Shown here: positions 54,315-63,575 of the stretch, piece after piece | Layout of the letters: each line of letters starts with the position of its first letter | Numbering within the stretch: the first letter of the stretch is position 1 | Assembly (NCBI GenBank): GCA_963823525.1 | Contig: CAWGLW010000006.1 | Span: 62,001 to 126,000, forward strand | Source: CAWGLW01 sp963823525 | GTDB lineage: Bacteria; Pseudomonadota; Gammaproteobacteria; Steroidobacterales; Steroidobacteraceae | DNA: 64,000 bases | Direction of reading: 5' to 3' | Translations under genes and position numbers: made by a program | Notes under the pieces: model-generated | What the model was told of the DNA's origin: nothing | The model's input: only the letters and a program-made list of their open reading frames with translations | The model's database searches: none

Positions 54315-54791
54315 ATGACCGAAGAGATCTTAAGCGCTGTTCAGCAACATCCTTTCGTCGAGGGACTCACGCCGGAGCATTGCGCGACCCTGGCCGGCCT
54401 TGCACGCAGAGTCCGGTACGAGGCGGGCGAGATCCTGTTCAGGGAGGGCGACGAGAAACACGAGTTCTTCCTGATACTTTCGGGGCGTGTCGCGCTCGAA
54501 ATGATCGTGCAGGCTCAGGAACTCCGAATAAACACCCTCGAAGGTGGCGACGAGCTCGGCTGGTCCGCGGTCATCATGGGCGGTGGGAAGCGCTTCCAGG
54601 CGCGGGCGATCGAACCGGTCGACGTGCTCGCATTCGATGGTTATGCGCTGCTCGAGACGTGCCGGCACGACACGGGATTCGGCTACAAGATCATGCACCG
54701 GCTTCTCGGCGTCGTCTCCGAACGCCTGCAGGCGGCGAGACTCCAGGTACTCGACATGTATTCGCCAATTGCCCGGCGCGCCGGGGCCTGA
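54315..54791 (+). CDS. Cyclic nucleotide-binding domain protein
   Basis: The 158 residues are essentially one cNMP-binding domain: FVEGLTPEHCATLAGLA, YEAGEILFREGDEKHEFFLI, a GRVALEM turn and GGGKRFQARAIEPVDVLAFD. There is no helix-turn-helix after it, so it is not a CRP-type regulator. It could bind cAMP, cGMP or another ligand and act by partner contact. The start ATG follows GAAAGGGGACAG. It is convergent with nuoN. Confidence 0.88.
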   Translation: MTEEILSAVQQHPFVEGLTPEHCATLAGLARRVRYEAGEILFREGDEKHEFFLILSGRVALEMIVQAQELRINTLEGGDELGWSAVIMGGGKRFQARAIEPVDVLAFDGYALLETCRHDTGFGYKIMHRLLGVVSERLQAARLQVLDMYSPIARRAGA

Positions 54792-54815
54792 CCGGGCAGG
54801 ACGCGCTGGCCCGGC

Positions 54816-56201
54816 TCAGAGCTTATCGAGCAGCCAGCCCGGAGACACGCTCAACAGCACGGCTGGCACCAGGCACAGCAGACTCGCGAGCAGGACCAGG
54901 CGTCGCGGCTCTCCGCGCGCGGCGCTCGGCGCCTCCGCTGTCATGAACATGTACTGAATGACGCGCAGGTAGAAATAAATGCCGAGGTAGCTGGCGACCA
55001 GGCCAAGCACGGCATAGGTCGTATAGCCGGCTGCGAGCACGTTCTTGAATATCAGGAACTTGGCAACAAACCCCGGCAGCGGCGGTATCCCGGCCAGGGA
55101 AAGCATGGCCACTGCGATCATCAGCGCGGCAAACGGCTGACGATGGAAAAGGCCCTTCAGGGATTCCAGCTGGTCTGTACCCGCATCGTCGGCACCGCGC
55201 GGCAGCGCGGCGAAGGCGAGCAGGTTCATCACGCCATAGACGACCAGGTAGAACACCACCGCCTCGTAACGTGTCTCGCCCTCACCGAGGAACGCATAAA
55301 ACAGATAGCCGGCGTGGGCAATCGACGAGTAGGCGATCATGCGCCGGAAGCTCGTCTGCCGGATGGCGCCGAGATTGCCCCAGACGATGGAAATCAGAGG
55401 CAGTATCGCGAGCAGGCCCGCCATCGGCCTCAGCACGGGTGCCTCACCGAACAGCCGCAGCGCGGCGAGCAGAACGCCCGCCTTGATCACGGTGGCCATG
55501 TAGGCGGTCACCGGCACACTGGCACCTTCATACGCATCGGGCGCCCACGCATGAAACGGAACGACCGCCGCTTTCAGAAACAGCGCCGCGACGACCAGCA
55601 CACTGCCGGCGATCGCGAGCGGCTGCGAACTCTCGAGACCGTTTGCGAAGGCCGTGATCGCGAGCGAACCGCTCGCGCCGTAGAGCAGCGAAACGCCCAT
55701 CAGAAACGTTGCCGTGGCCGCGCCCCCGAGGACCAGGTACTTCAGCGCCGCCTCGCTGCTTTCCGGACGGGCAAAAGCTATCAGCACGAGGACATAGACC
55801 GGCAGCGACATGAGCTCGAGGCCCAGGAACAGTGTCGGGAAGCTGTTCGATGAAATGACCAGGCAAGCGCCATAGAGCGAGCTGAGCAGCAGCGCATAGT
55901 AGCGATTGTCGGCGAAGTCATCCCGTGAGACGAGCAAAACGGGCAGCGTAAGCGCCAGGATTGCCGCCTTTGCAATAAACGCCATCGGATCAACCGTGTA
56001 GTGATCGAGAAACGGCGCGCCGACGTAGCCGCGCGTGTAGAGAATCCACGCCGCGGCCGTCGCCGCCGCGACCGCGGTAACGGCGATCGCGAATCCGTCG
56101 CGCACCTTGCCACTGGCGATTTCAAGACCAAGCAACAGCAGGACACCCACCAGGAGCAGGTGCTCCGGCAGCATCGCGATCAATACATCATGCCAGTTCA
56201 T
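54816..56201 (-). CDS. nuoN: NADH-quinone oxidoreductase subunit N
   Basis: This is an antiporter-like membrane subunit of complex I. About 14 helices and the discontinuous-helix region with conserved Lys (VVPFHAWAPDAYEGAS and RQTSFRRMIAYSSIAHAGY) are visible. The start at 56201 overlaps the nuoM stop as ATGA (an ATG at 56213 would add four residues). It is the last gene of the nuo operon. Confidence 0.97.
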   Translation of the reverse strand: MNWHDVLIAMLPEHLLLVGVLLLLGLEIASGKVRDGFAIAVTAVAAATAAAWILYTRGYVGAPFLDHYTVDPMAFIAKAAILALTLPVLLVSRDDFADNRYYALLLSSLYGACLVISSNSFPTLFLGLELMSLPVYVLVLIAFARPESSEAALKYLVLGGAATATFLMGVSLLYGASGSLAITAFANGLESSQPLAIAGSVLVVAALFLKAAVVPFHAWAPDAYEGASVPVTAYMATVIKAGVLLAALRLFGEAPVLRPMAGLLAILPLISIVWGNLGAIRQTSFRRMIAYSSIAHAGYLFYAFLGEGETRYEAVVFYLVVYGVMNLLAFAALPRGADDAGTDQLESLKGLFHRQPFAALMIAVAMLSLAGIPPLPGFVAKFLIFKNVLAAGYTTYAVLGLVASYLGIYFYLRVIQYMFMTAEAPSAARGEPRRLVLLASLLCLVPAVLLSVSPGWLLDKL

Positions 56202-57739
56202 CGCGGGCTCCATGGGTTACCGCCGGCGCCCATCACGATCTGCTGATACTCCTGCGCCGCCAGCTCGGTTTTACTCAGGGGCTCCTCGGGATAGATACCG
56301 ATCGCGAAAACCGCGAGCACAATCGCCGTCAGGATGACCCGCTCGCGCGCATTCAGGTCGCTCAAGGGCTGGTGCGGCGCCTTGACCTCGCCGAACAGCA
56401 GGCGCTGGGCAAGCCAGAGCATGTAGAGCGCGCCGAGCACGACGCCGGAGACCGCGAGCACTGCCAGTACGAGCGGCAGAGTGTTGCCCGCCTCGTATTG
56501 CGGCCAGGCCGCGTTAAACGCGCCGAGCAGCACCATGAACTCGCCGGTGAACCCACTGGTCGTGGGAAGCCCGATCGACGCCAGTGTCAGGATCGTGAAG
56601 AACACGGCGAAGACCGGCAGCAGTCGTGCAAGACCACCATACGCGGCGAGGTCGCGCGTATGACAGCGCTCGTAAATCATTCCGACCATCAGGAACAGGC
56701 CACCGGCGATCAGTCCGTGGCTGACCATCTGGATGATGGCCCCCTGTATGCCCAACAGGTCGAGACTGACCAGTCCGAGCATGACATAGCCAAGATGGCT
56801 GATCGACGAATACGCGATGATTTTCTTGATGTCAGTCTGCACGAGCGCGAGACAGGCGCCGTAGACAATGCTGATCACTGCGAGCGTCATCAGCAACGGT
56901 GTCATTGCCCGCGTCGCATCGGGGAACAGCGGGAAGCCCAGCTTCATGAAACCGTAGGTACCCATTTTCAGCAGTACACCGGCCAGGATCACGGAACCTG
57001 CGGTCGGTGCCTCGACGTGCGCATCCGGCAACCAGGTGTGCAACGGCACCATCGGCACCTTGATCGCAAAAGACAGCCCGAATGCGGCCAGCAGCCAGAC
57101 CTGCTTCTGCAACGGCAGTTCGTTGCGATAAAGATCCGCAAAGGCGAACGAGGTGATTCCGCTGCCCTGTTGCAGTGAGTAGACGAGGTAGATCAGCGCG
57201 GCGAGCATCAGGATGCTGCCGAATGCCGTGTAGAGCACAAATTTGATCGTGGCGTAGATGCGTCGTTCGCCACCCCAGATGCCGATGATCAGGAACATCG
57301 GGATCAACATCGCTTCCCAGAAAATGTAGAACAGGAAAAGATCCTGTGCGAGGAAGGTTCCCAGCATCGCGAACTGGATCAGGAACACCATCGAATAGAA
57401 GAGCTTGACATCCTTCTGTATTGCCGAGAAGGCGCCGGCGACAACCAGCGGCCCAAGAAACGCCGTCAGCGCCACCAGCAGTACATTGATGCCATCGAGG
57501 CCGATACTGTAATTAACCCCCCACTCGCGAATCCAGGGCGCATTGGTGGCGAACTGCAGCCCGGGCTCGCTCGGGTCGAAGTGAAAATACAGCACAGCCG
57601 TAATCAGCAGTTGCAGCAGCGTCAGGGCCAGCGAGAACGCACGCACCATCGAATCCGTGCCCTTCGGCAGCAGCGTAATCACCGCGATGCCAAACATCGG
57701 CAGCCAGAGAACGAGATTGAGCAGCGTCGAGTCAGCCAT
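56198..57739 (-). CDS. nuoM: NADH-quinone oxidoreductase subunit M
   Basis: This is the second antiporter-like proton-pumping subunit. The helix 7-8 signature (VPMVPLHTWLPDAHVEAPT) and the QTDIKKIIAYSSISHLGYV motif are present. The start at 57739 (MADSTLLN) overlaps nuoL by 8 bp; the longer frame to 57784 is not needed. The size is about 513 residues. Confidence 0.97.
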   Translation of the reverse strand: MADSTLLNLVLWLPMFGIAVITLLPKGTDSMVRAFSLALTLLQLLITAVLYFHFDPSEPGLQFATNAPWIREWGVNYSIGLDGINVLLVALTAFLGPLVVAGAFSAIQKDVKLFYSMVFLIQFAMLGTFLAQDLFLFYIFWEAMLIPMFLIIGIWGGERRIYATIKFVLYTAFGSILMLAALIYLVYSLQQGSGITSFAFADLYRNELPLQKQVWLLAAFGLSFAIKVPMVPLHTWLPDAHVEAPTAGSVILAGVLLKMGTYGFMKLGFPLFPDATRAMTPLLMTLAVISIVYGACLALVQTDIKKIIAYSSISHLGYVMLGLVSLDLLGIQGAIIQMVSHGLIAGGLFLMVGMIYERCHTRDLAAYGGLARLLPVFAVFFTILTLASIGLPTTSGFTGEFMVLLGAFNAAWPQYEAGNTLPLVLAVLAVSGVVLGALYMLWLAQRLLFGEVKAPHQPLSDLNARERVILTAIVLAVFAIGIYPEEPLSKTELAAQEYQQIVMGAGGNPWSPR

Positions 57740-59612
57740 TGCGCCACACCCAGGCGAGGCAGGCGACAACGCCCAGCACCGCAAGCAGCAGGTAAAACTG
57801 CAGGTTCCCGGTCTGCACCCGGCTCAGGCGCCCTGCCGCGCGCTGCGCGAGTGCCGCCATGCCATTGAGCGAACCGTCAATAAGAAAGCGGTCACCGACG
57901 CCGAGGAAAATCCGCTCCGATATCCAGTGCAATGGCCGGCCCAGTGTCGCCTGGTACAACTCGTCGATGAAGTATTTGCCGCCAAGCAGCCGGTGCGCGC
58001 GCGGAAATCGAGCGGCCAGTGCGTCACCGCGCGCGAGACCCTTTCCATAGACAAATACCGCAGCGGCGAGGCCGGCCAGTGCCAGCACGACCGACAACAC
58101 GATCAGCGGCGTCTCGAAGTGCTCGAGCCTATGGTCAACCGCCGGCAGCGGCAGGAGTGACTCGAGGAAATGCGGTATCGATACGAAACCGCCGATGGCC
58201 GAAAGCACGGCCAGCACGATCAGTACACCGGTCATCGAGACTGGCGATTCATGAACGTGGTGCTCCGCCTCCTGGCTCATGCGCGAGGGGGTCAGGAAGG
58301 TGAGCCATAGCAGACGGAACATGTAGAACGCCGTCAGCAGTGCCGTGCCCGAAGCGACCAGCCAGAGCAGTGGCGATCCGCCCGACTCGCTCGCGAACGC
58401 GAACCAGAGGATTTCGTCTTTTGAAAAGAAGCCAGCCAGCGGCGGAATGCCGGCGATCGCGGCGGTTGCGACAGCGAACGTCACGAAAGTGATCGGTATG
58501 CGTTTCGCCAGCCCGCCCATGCGACGGATGTCCTGCTCACCACCAAGTGCGTGAATGACGCTGCCGGCGCCAAGGAACAGGCAGGCCTTGAAGAAAGCAT
58601 GCGTGTAGAGGTGGAAAACCGCGACACCGTAGGCCCCGACACCGAGTGCGACGAACATGAAGCCGAGCTGCGAGATCGTCGAGTAAGCCAGCACTTTCTT
58701 GATGTCAGTCTGCACGATCGCAATCGTCGCTGCGAAGAACGCCGTCAGCACGCCGATCACCGCGATCACCTGCGAGGCCTCCGGCGCGTGCTGATAGACG
58801 CCGTTGAGCCGTGCAATCAGGTAGACCCCGGCGGTCACCATCGTTGCCGCATGGATCAGTGCCGACACCGGGGTCGGGCCCGCCATCGCGTCCGGCAGCC
58901 AGACGTGCAGCGGAATCTGCGCGCTCTTGCCGGTCGCGCCGATAAACAGCAGCAGGCCGATGAGGCTCGCGGAAACGGCCGGCAGAACCGGTCCGGCGAA
59001 GGCGGCGTTGATCTGGTCCATCTCCAGCGTGCCAAGCGTGTGATAGATCAGGAACATGCCAAGCAGAAAGCCTGCATCACCGATGCGGTTCGTAATGAAG
59101 GCTTTCTTGCCGGCCGCAGCTTTCTCCAGATCCTGGAACCAGAACCCGATCAGCAGGTAGGAAGCAAGGCCGACGCCTTCCCAGCCGACGAAACAGACCA
59201 GCAACGACCGGCCGAGCACCAGCATCAGCATGAAAAAAAGAAACAGGTTCAGGTAGGCGAAATAGCGCGCGTAGCTCGGGTCATCCTTCATGTAACCGGT
59301 CGAGTACACGTGGATCAACGAACCGACGCCGGTGACGATCAGCGCCATTACCGCGCTGAGCCGGTCGAAATAGAACGCAATGTCGAATCGGCTCTCGCCG
59401 ACGCTGGCCCAGGTGTAGGCCACCTCGATGAGTGGCGTCTCGCCACCGCCCGCCTGAAGTAACAGGAACGCCCTTACGACTGCAAAAAACGCCAGGATGG
59501 GCAGTCCACAGCCGACCACCGTCACGAACGACTTGCCCAGGCGCGGGCCGAGCAGTCCGTTGAGCAGGAAGCCGATCAGCGGCAGCAGGACGATGATGGA
59601 CAGCAGGTTCAT
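57732..59612 (-). CDS. nuoL: NADH-quinone oxidoreductase subunit L
   Basis: This is the distal proton-pumping subunit with the long lateral helix. It has SAQIPLHVWLPDAMAGPTPV, QTDIKKVLAYSTISQLGFM and a C-terminal helix pair expected for HL. At 626 residues it is normal. The gap to nuoK is 6 bp. Confidence 0.97.
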   Translation of the reverse strand: MNLLSIIVLLPLIGFLLNGLLGPRLGKSFVTVVGCGLPILAFFAVVRAFLLLQAGGGETPLIEVAYTWASVGESRFDIAFYFDRLSAVMALIVTGVGSLIHVYSTGYMKDDPSYARYFAYLNLFLFFMLMLVLGRSLLVCFVGWEGVGLASYLLIGFWFQDLEKAAAGKKAFITNRIGDAGFLLGMFLIYHTLGTLEMDQINAAFAGPVLPAVSASLIGLLLFIGATGKSAQIPLHVWLPDAMAGPTPVSALIHAATMVTAGVYLIARLNGVYQHAPEASQVIAVIGVLTAFFAATIAIVQTDIKKVLAYSTISQLGFMFVALGVGAYGVAVFHLYTHAFFKACLFLGAGSVIHALGGEQDIRRMGGLAKRIPITFVTFAVATAAIAGIPPLAGFFSKDEILWFAFASESGGSPLLWLVASGTALLTAFYMFRLLWLTFLTPSRMSQEAEHHVHESPVSMTGVLIVLAVLSAIGGFVSIPHFLESLLPLPAVDHRLEHFETPLIVLSVVLALAGLAAAVFVYGKGLARGDALAARFPRAHRLLGGKYFIDELYQATLGRPLHWISERIFLGVGDRFLIDGSLNGMAALAQRAAGRLSRVQTGNLQFYLLLAVLGVVACLAWVWRNG

Positions 59613-59618
59613 CGTGGC

Positions 59619-59921
59619 CTATCCCTCGAGACTCCGGTATGCCCCGACGTCGAGCGAATGACGCTGTCGCGACAGCAGCAGGACGATCGGGATCGCGATC
59701 GCTATTTCGGCGGCTGCAACGACGAAGATCAGGAATACCAGCACCGCGCCGGACAGCGTCGCCGTCTGCATGGAGAACAGGACGAGGCTCAGGATCACGC
59801 CGTTGAGCATCAGTTCCATGCACATCAACATCACGAGTGCGTTCGCGCGAATCATCACGCCAACCAGTCCGATCGCAAACAGCGCGATGCTCAGCCCGAG
59901 CAGCAGCTGGCTATGATCCAT
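59619..59921 (-). CDS. nuoK: NADH-quinone oxidoreductase subunit K
   Basis: The 100-residue three-helix subunit carries the conserved glutamates in LMCMELMLNGVILSL and in VVAAAEIAIAIPIV. The ATG at 59921 (MDHSQLLLGLS) overlaps the nuoJ stop by 11 bp. A longer open frame upstream lies in nuoJ and is an artefact. Confidence 0.96.
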   Translation of the reverse strand: MDHSQLLLGLSIALFAIGLVGVMIRANALVMLMCMELMLNGVILSLVLFSMQTATLSGAVLVFLIFVVAAAEIAIAIPIVLLLSRQRHSLDVGAYRSLEG

Positions 59922-60435
59922 TGTTCTTCCCTCCTCCCTTGAGCACCGCGATCGCGGCGACGACCGCAGCGACCAGCAGTACCGAGGTGAGCTCGAAGTG
60001 CAGCCAGTAGTCCTGCAGGAACTCCCGTGAGAACGGCCCGATGAGGTAGGCACTGGACATTCCGGCTTCCTCGACCGCGGGCGCCGCGGCGATACCGCCG
60101 CGCGCGATGACATAGCCCAGCAAGGCCGCCAGCAGCGCCCCGAATACCACACCCGGGACCAGCACGCTGCTGTAGCGCCGCAGGAACGATGGATCGCGCA
60201 CATCAAGCAGCATGATCGCGTAGACCATGAACACCATGACGGCACCGACGTAAATCAGCACCTGAAAAACCGCGACGACATGCACGCCGAGCGCTGCGTA
60301 GATACCGGCGAGCGAGAGCATCGAGCCGATCAGCGCCAGCGCGACGTGCATCGGGTGACGCGCCACCAGCATCAGCAGACCGCCGAGCAGCGCTCCGCCG
60401 GCAAACAGGTAAAGCAGCAGGTCCGCGACGCTCAT
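59911..60435 (-). CDS. nuoJ: NADH-quinone oxidoreductase subunit J
   Basis: This is a five-helix subunit with the family stretch VFQVLIYVGAVMVFMVYAIML. The ATG at 60435 overlaps the nuoI stop as ATGA and gives 174 residues. The C-terminus is a short Gly/Lys/Asn tail. Confidence 0.95.
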   Translation of the reverse strand: MSVADLLLYLFAGGALLGGLLMLVARHPMHVALALIGSMLSLAGIYAALGVHVVAVFQVLIYVGAVMVFMVYAIMLLDVRDPSFLRRYSSVLVPGVVFGALLAALLGYVIARGGIAAAPAVEEAGMSSAYLIGPFSREFLQDYWLHFELTSVLLVAAVVAAIAVLKGGGKNNGS

Positions 60436-61004
60436 GACGGGTCCCCGGCGCCCGGATACGGCTTGGCGACATCCTGGTGCGGCTGCCAGTTCAGCAGTTC
60501 TTCCTTGCCGATCCACATGCGGTCGCGATCAAAGCCGGGCAGCCCCGGTGTCTCCTTGACCATGCGGATCGCATCCTCCGGGCAGGCCTCGACGCACAGG
60601 CCGCAGAAAACGCAGCGCGAATAGTCGATCTCGAAGCGCTGCGGGTACTTCGGGTGGGCCGGGTCGTCAGGGTCGAAGGCGGCGTCGATCTCGATGACCT
60701 TCGCCGGGCAGACCGTGGCGCACATGTTGCAGGCGACGCACTGTGGCCGACCGTCCGGTCGCCGCGTAAGAATGTGTTTGCCCCGGTTGCCGGCGGCGTA
60801 GTCGGCACGTATCTCTTCGGGGTAGTAGGCCGTCAGCGCGCCCTTGCGACCGGTGACCCACTTGGCCATGTTTCGCAGGAAGACGCCGCTGGTGATCGAC
60901 AGCCCACGCATGACCTCGAACAGGTAGAGTCGCTCCCACCAGCTCATCTCCGGCTCGTTCCAGTACTTGCGGCGCACGTAGGGCTTGCGGCTGCTCACGG
61001 GCAC
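60432..61004 (-). CDS. nuoI: NADH-quinone oxidoreductase subunit I
   Basis: This ferredoxin-like subunit carries clusters N6a and N6b: CVACNMCATVCPAKVI and CVFCGLCVEACPEDAI. The N-terminal amphipathic region precedes them. The 190-residue length is a little longer than that of E. coli (180). It follows nuoH by 4 bp. Confidence 0.97.
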   Translation of the reverse strand: MPVSSRKPYVRRKYWNEPEMSWWERLYLFEVMRGLSITSGVFLRNMAKWVTGRKGALTAYYPEEIRADYAAGNRGKHILTRRPDGRPQCVACNMCATVCPAKVIEIDAAFDPDDPAHPKYPQRFEIDYSRCVFCGLCVEACPEDAIRMVKETPGLPGFDRDRMWIGKEELLNWQPHQDVAKPYPGAGDPS

Positions 61005-61008
61005 GGCC

Positions 61009-62145
61009 TCATGTCAGCGCCCAGACCGCAAACACGGTCACGACGAGATTGGCGATCGCAAGCGGCAGCATGAACTTCCACGCAAACCGCAACAGCTGGT
61101 CCCAGCGGAACCTCGGCAGCGACCAGCGGACCAGGATCTGGAAGCTGCAGAGCACAAACACCTTGAGCAGGAAGGTCAGCACCTGGATCAGCACGACCCA
61201 GCCATGACTCATTTCGACGACTCGACCACCGGGAAACACGAAACCGCTGTCACTCATCCAGGGCAGGTTGTAACCGCCCAGGAACAGCGTCGTGAACAAT
61301 GCCGCGACGATCGCGATCTCGATGAACTCGGCGAACATGAACAAGCCCATCTTCATCGCGCTGTATTCGGTGAAGTACCCCGCGATCAGTTCCGACTCGG
61401 CCTCCGGCAGGTCGAACGGGATGCGCTTGTTCTCGGCAATGGATGCGGTGAGGAACAACAGCGCCGCAAACGGCTGGTAGACGATGCCCCAGGCCGGCAG
61501 GAACCCGAGCACGGTGCCCGACTGCTGCTCGACCACGGAGACCAGGTTCGCCGTGCCGTAGATCAGCAGTAATCCGAGTACGGTCAGCCCCATCACGAGC
61601 TCGTAGGAAATCAGCTGCGAGCCGGCACGCAGGGCACCGAGCATCGAGAACTTGTTATCCGAAGACCAGCCCGCGAGCATCGTGCCGATAATCGTGATGC
61701 CGCTGAACGCAAAAACGATGAGCAGGCCCGCATCGATGGGCGCGATCTGCATCGCATACGTACGCCCGCCAAACCAGTCAGCGAGGCTCGGGAACAGTCG
61801 CCCGGGATCCAGCGTGCCGCCAAACGGGATCACCGCGAACACCAGCATGACCGGCACGAAGGTCACCCACGGCCCAAGCGCATAAGCCAGCCGGTCGTAG
61901 GGCACGGCCTTGAAGTCTTCCTTCAGCAGCATCTTCAGACCGTCAGCCAGACCATGGAACAGGCCCAGCCAGATCAGTCTGACCTGCGTAAACGGAATAC
62001 GCACATACGCCCGGTTGGCGCCGATACGGTCCGCCATGATCGCCGCCTGTTTGCGCTCCACCCAGGTCAGCACGGTGCCGAAGGTCAGCAGCAATCCCAC
62101 CGCGTAGGCGATGTAGACGAGGCTGACTGCGAGATCCTGTTTCAT
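61009..62145 (-). CDS. nuoH: NADH-quinone oxidoreductase subunit H
   Basis: This is the quinone-site membrane subunit. It has WVERKQAAIMADRIGANRA (here RIGANR rather than the common RxGPNR), KEDFKAVPYDR and the acidic LPEAESELIAGYFTEYSAMK loop. The size of 378 residues is slightly longer than usual. The start overlaps the nuoG stop by one base (TAATG). Confidence 0.96.
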   Translation of the reverse strand: MKQDLAVSLVYIAYAVGLLLTFGTVLTWVERKQAAIMADRIGANRAYVRIPFTQVRLIWLGLFHGLADGLKMLLKEDFKAVPYDRLAYALGPWVTFVPVMLVFAVIPFGGTLDPGRLFPSLADWFGGRTYAMQIAPIDAGLLIVFAFSGITIIGTMLAGWSSDNKFSMLGALRAGSQLISYELVMGLTVLGLLLIYGTANLVSVVEQQSGTVLGFLPAWGIVYQPFAALLFLTASIAENKRIPFDLPEAESELIAGYFTEYSAMKMGLFMFAEFIEIAIVAALFTTLFLGGYNLPWMSDSGFVFPGGRVVEMSHGWVVLIQVLTFLLKVFVLCSFQILVRWSLPRFRWDQLLRFAWKFMLPLAIANLVVTVFAVWALT

Positions 62146-63575
62146 TACGGGTGACCCCGCGCAGGCGCCGCGAGCGCCTGGAACAGCGCCTCGGCGTGAA
62201 TCACCGAGTCTTTCTTCGGGAAGCAGGACTCGAACCCGCTGACCACGCCAGCAAAATTCGTGTAGTGCCCGCTGCGCTCTGTCTGGATGCTGACCGGAAT
62301 GAACACGTCCGCATGCCCGTTTTCAGGCGCGAGATAGGAGTTGAGAAAGATCACGCGCGCCTTCGCCGGCAGGCGCGCAAAATCGAAGCCCTCCCCCCAG
62401 ACCAGGACGAGGTCGGTCGCGTCACTCAAGACCGGCTCGGCATCGCCGAACAGTTCCCGCGCCCTGGCCGTGTTCGGGTTCTTGTCGGCGCGGATCAGCA
62501 GTTCGTCCTCGAGCGGCTCACCTTCCGCGGGCTGCCAGTCATGCTTGACGCAGGCGTGGAACACCTCGCCCAGGTGCGTCTTGAATGCGTCGAGTTCCTC
62601 GTTCGAGCCCCAATTTGACACCAGCGCCAGCGGGCGCCGTGCGGCGCTGATCAGGCGACGGGCTTCGTCGATCGCGGCGGCCACAGCGACCGGCTCTCCG
62701 CGCAGCATCGGCTCTTCAGCCCGGTTCCGTTCGAAGATCTTCGTCAGGTCCCGGCCCTTATTGCAGATCCATGGCCCGTTGACCGCTGGATTCTCCAGCG
62801 GGGTGATCCGCTCTATGCTCGTGTTCTGCTTCGGATCGAGGGCCTTGAGGAACCACTCCTGCTTTCGGTGCCATAGATTGATCGTGCAGCCCCGGCTGCA
62901 GCCCGGGCACACCGACGGTGTCGGCTCCAGATACCAGACACGCGACTTGTGCAGGAACTGCCGCGACAACAGCGCGCCTACCGGACAGATGTCGATGATG
63001 TTGTCGGAATACGGGTCATCGCTCAAGGGCCGGTTTTCGACCGGGCGGATATTGGCGACGTCACCGCGCCGCTCGACGCCAAGCGCCATCGACCCGGAAA
63101 TTTCGTGCGTGAATCGCGTGCAGCGCAGACAGAGAATGCAGCGCTCGTTGTCGAGCAGGATGCGGTTCGACAGATTATAGAACTTGGTCGAGTGGACCTT
63201 CTCATCGCTGGACAGCGAACGCTCGCCATTGTACTCGTAGTGGTAATCCTGCAGGGTGCATTCGCCGGCCTTGTCACAGATGCCACAGTCAACCGGGTGA
63301 TTCAGCGTGATGAACTGCAGAATCGCCTTGCGATGAGCCTTCACCTCGTCGGAGTCCGTGAACACCTTCATGCCGCTGGTGACGGGCATGTTGCAGGCGA
63401 TATCGATACCGCGCCCTTCGACCTCCACCAGGCAGACACGGCAATTACCGGCAACCGACAGTTGCGGATGCCAGCAGAAATACGGGATGAAATGACCGTT
63501 CGCCAGCGCCACCTGCAGCACCGTCTGGTCCGCGCTCGCCTCAATGGCCTGCCCGTTTATGAAGATTTCAGGCAT
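62145..63575 (-). CDS. nuoG: NADH-quinone oxidoreductase subunit G, short form with intact cluster ligands
   Basis: At 476 residues this is far below the usual 680-910. All cluster ligands are present: 2Fe-2S C34, C45, C48, C61; N5 H93, C97, C100, C106; N4 C146, C149, C152, C197; and an N7-like set C223, C226, C230, C271. After that, the molybdopterin-oxidoreductase-like domain is cut to about 200 residues but still ends in the ERSGHYTNFAGVVSGFE style of NuoG C-termini. The stop touches nuoH, so this is not a frameshift. Confidence 0.93.
   Translation of the reverse strand: MPEIFINGQAIEASADQTVLQVALANGHFIPYFCWHPQLSVAGNCRVCLVEVEGRGIDIACNMPVTSGMKVFTDSDEVKAHRKAILQFITLNHPVDCGICDKAGECTLQDYHYEYNGERSLSSDEKVHSTKFYNLSNRILLDNERCILCLRCTRFTHEISGSMALGVERRGDVANIRPVENRPLSDDPYSDNIIDICPVGALLSRQFLHKSRVWYLEPTPSVCPGCSRGCTINLWHRKQEWFLKALDPKQNTSIERITPLENPAVNGPWICNKGRDLTKIFERNRAEEPMLRGEPVAVAAAIDEARRLISAARRPLALVSNWGSNEELDAFKTHLGEVFHACVKHDWQPAEGEPLEDELLIRADKNPNTARARELFGDAEPVLSDATDLVLVWGEGFDFARLPAKARVIFLNSYLAPENGHADVFIPVSIQTERSGHYTNFAGVVSGFESCFPKKDSVIHAEALFQALAAPARGHP

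Noticed and set aside
58551..59462. 303-residue plus-strand frame
   Set aside because: It is antisense to nuoL, which is certain.
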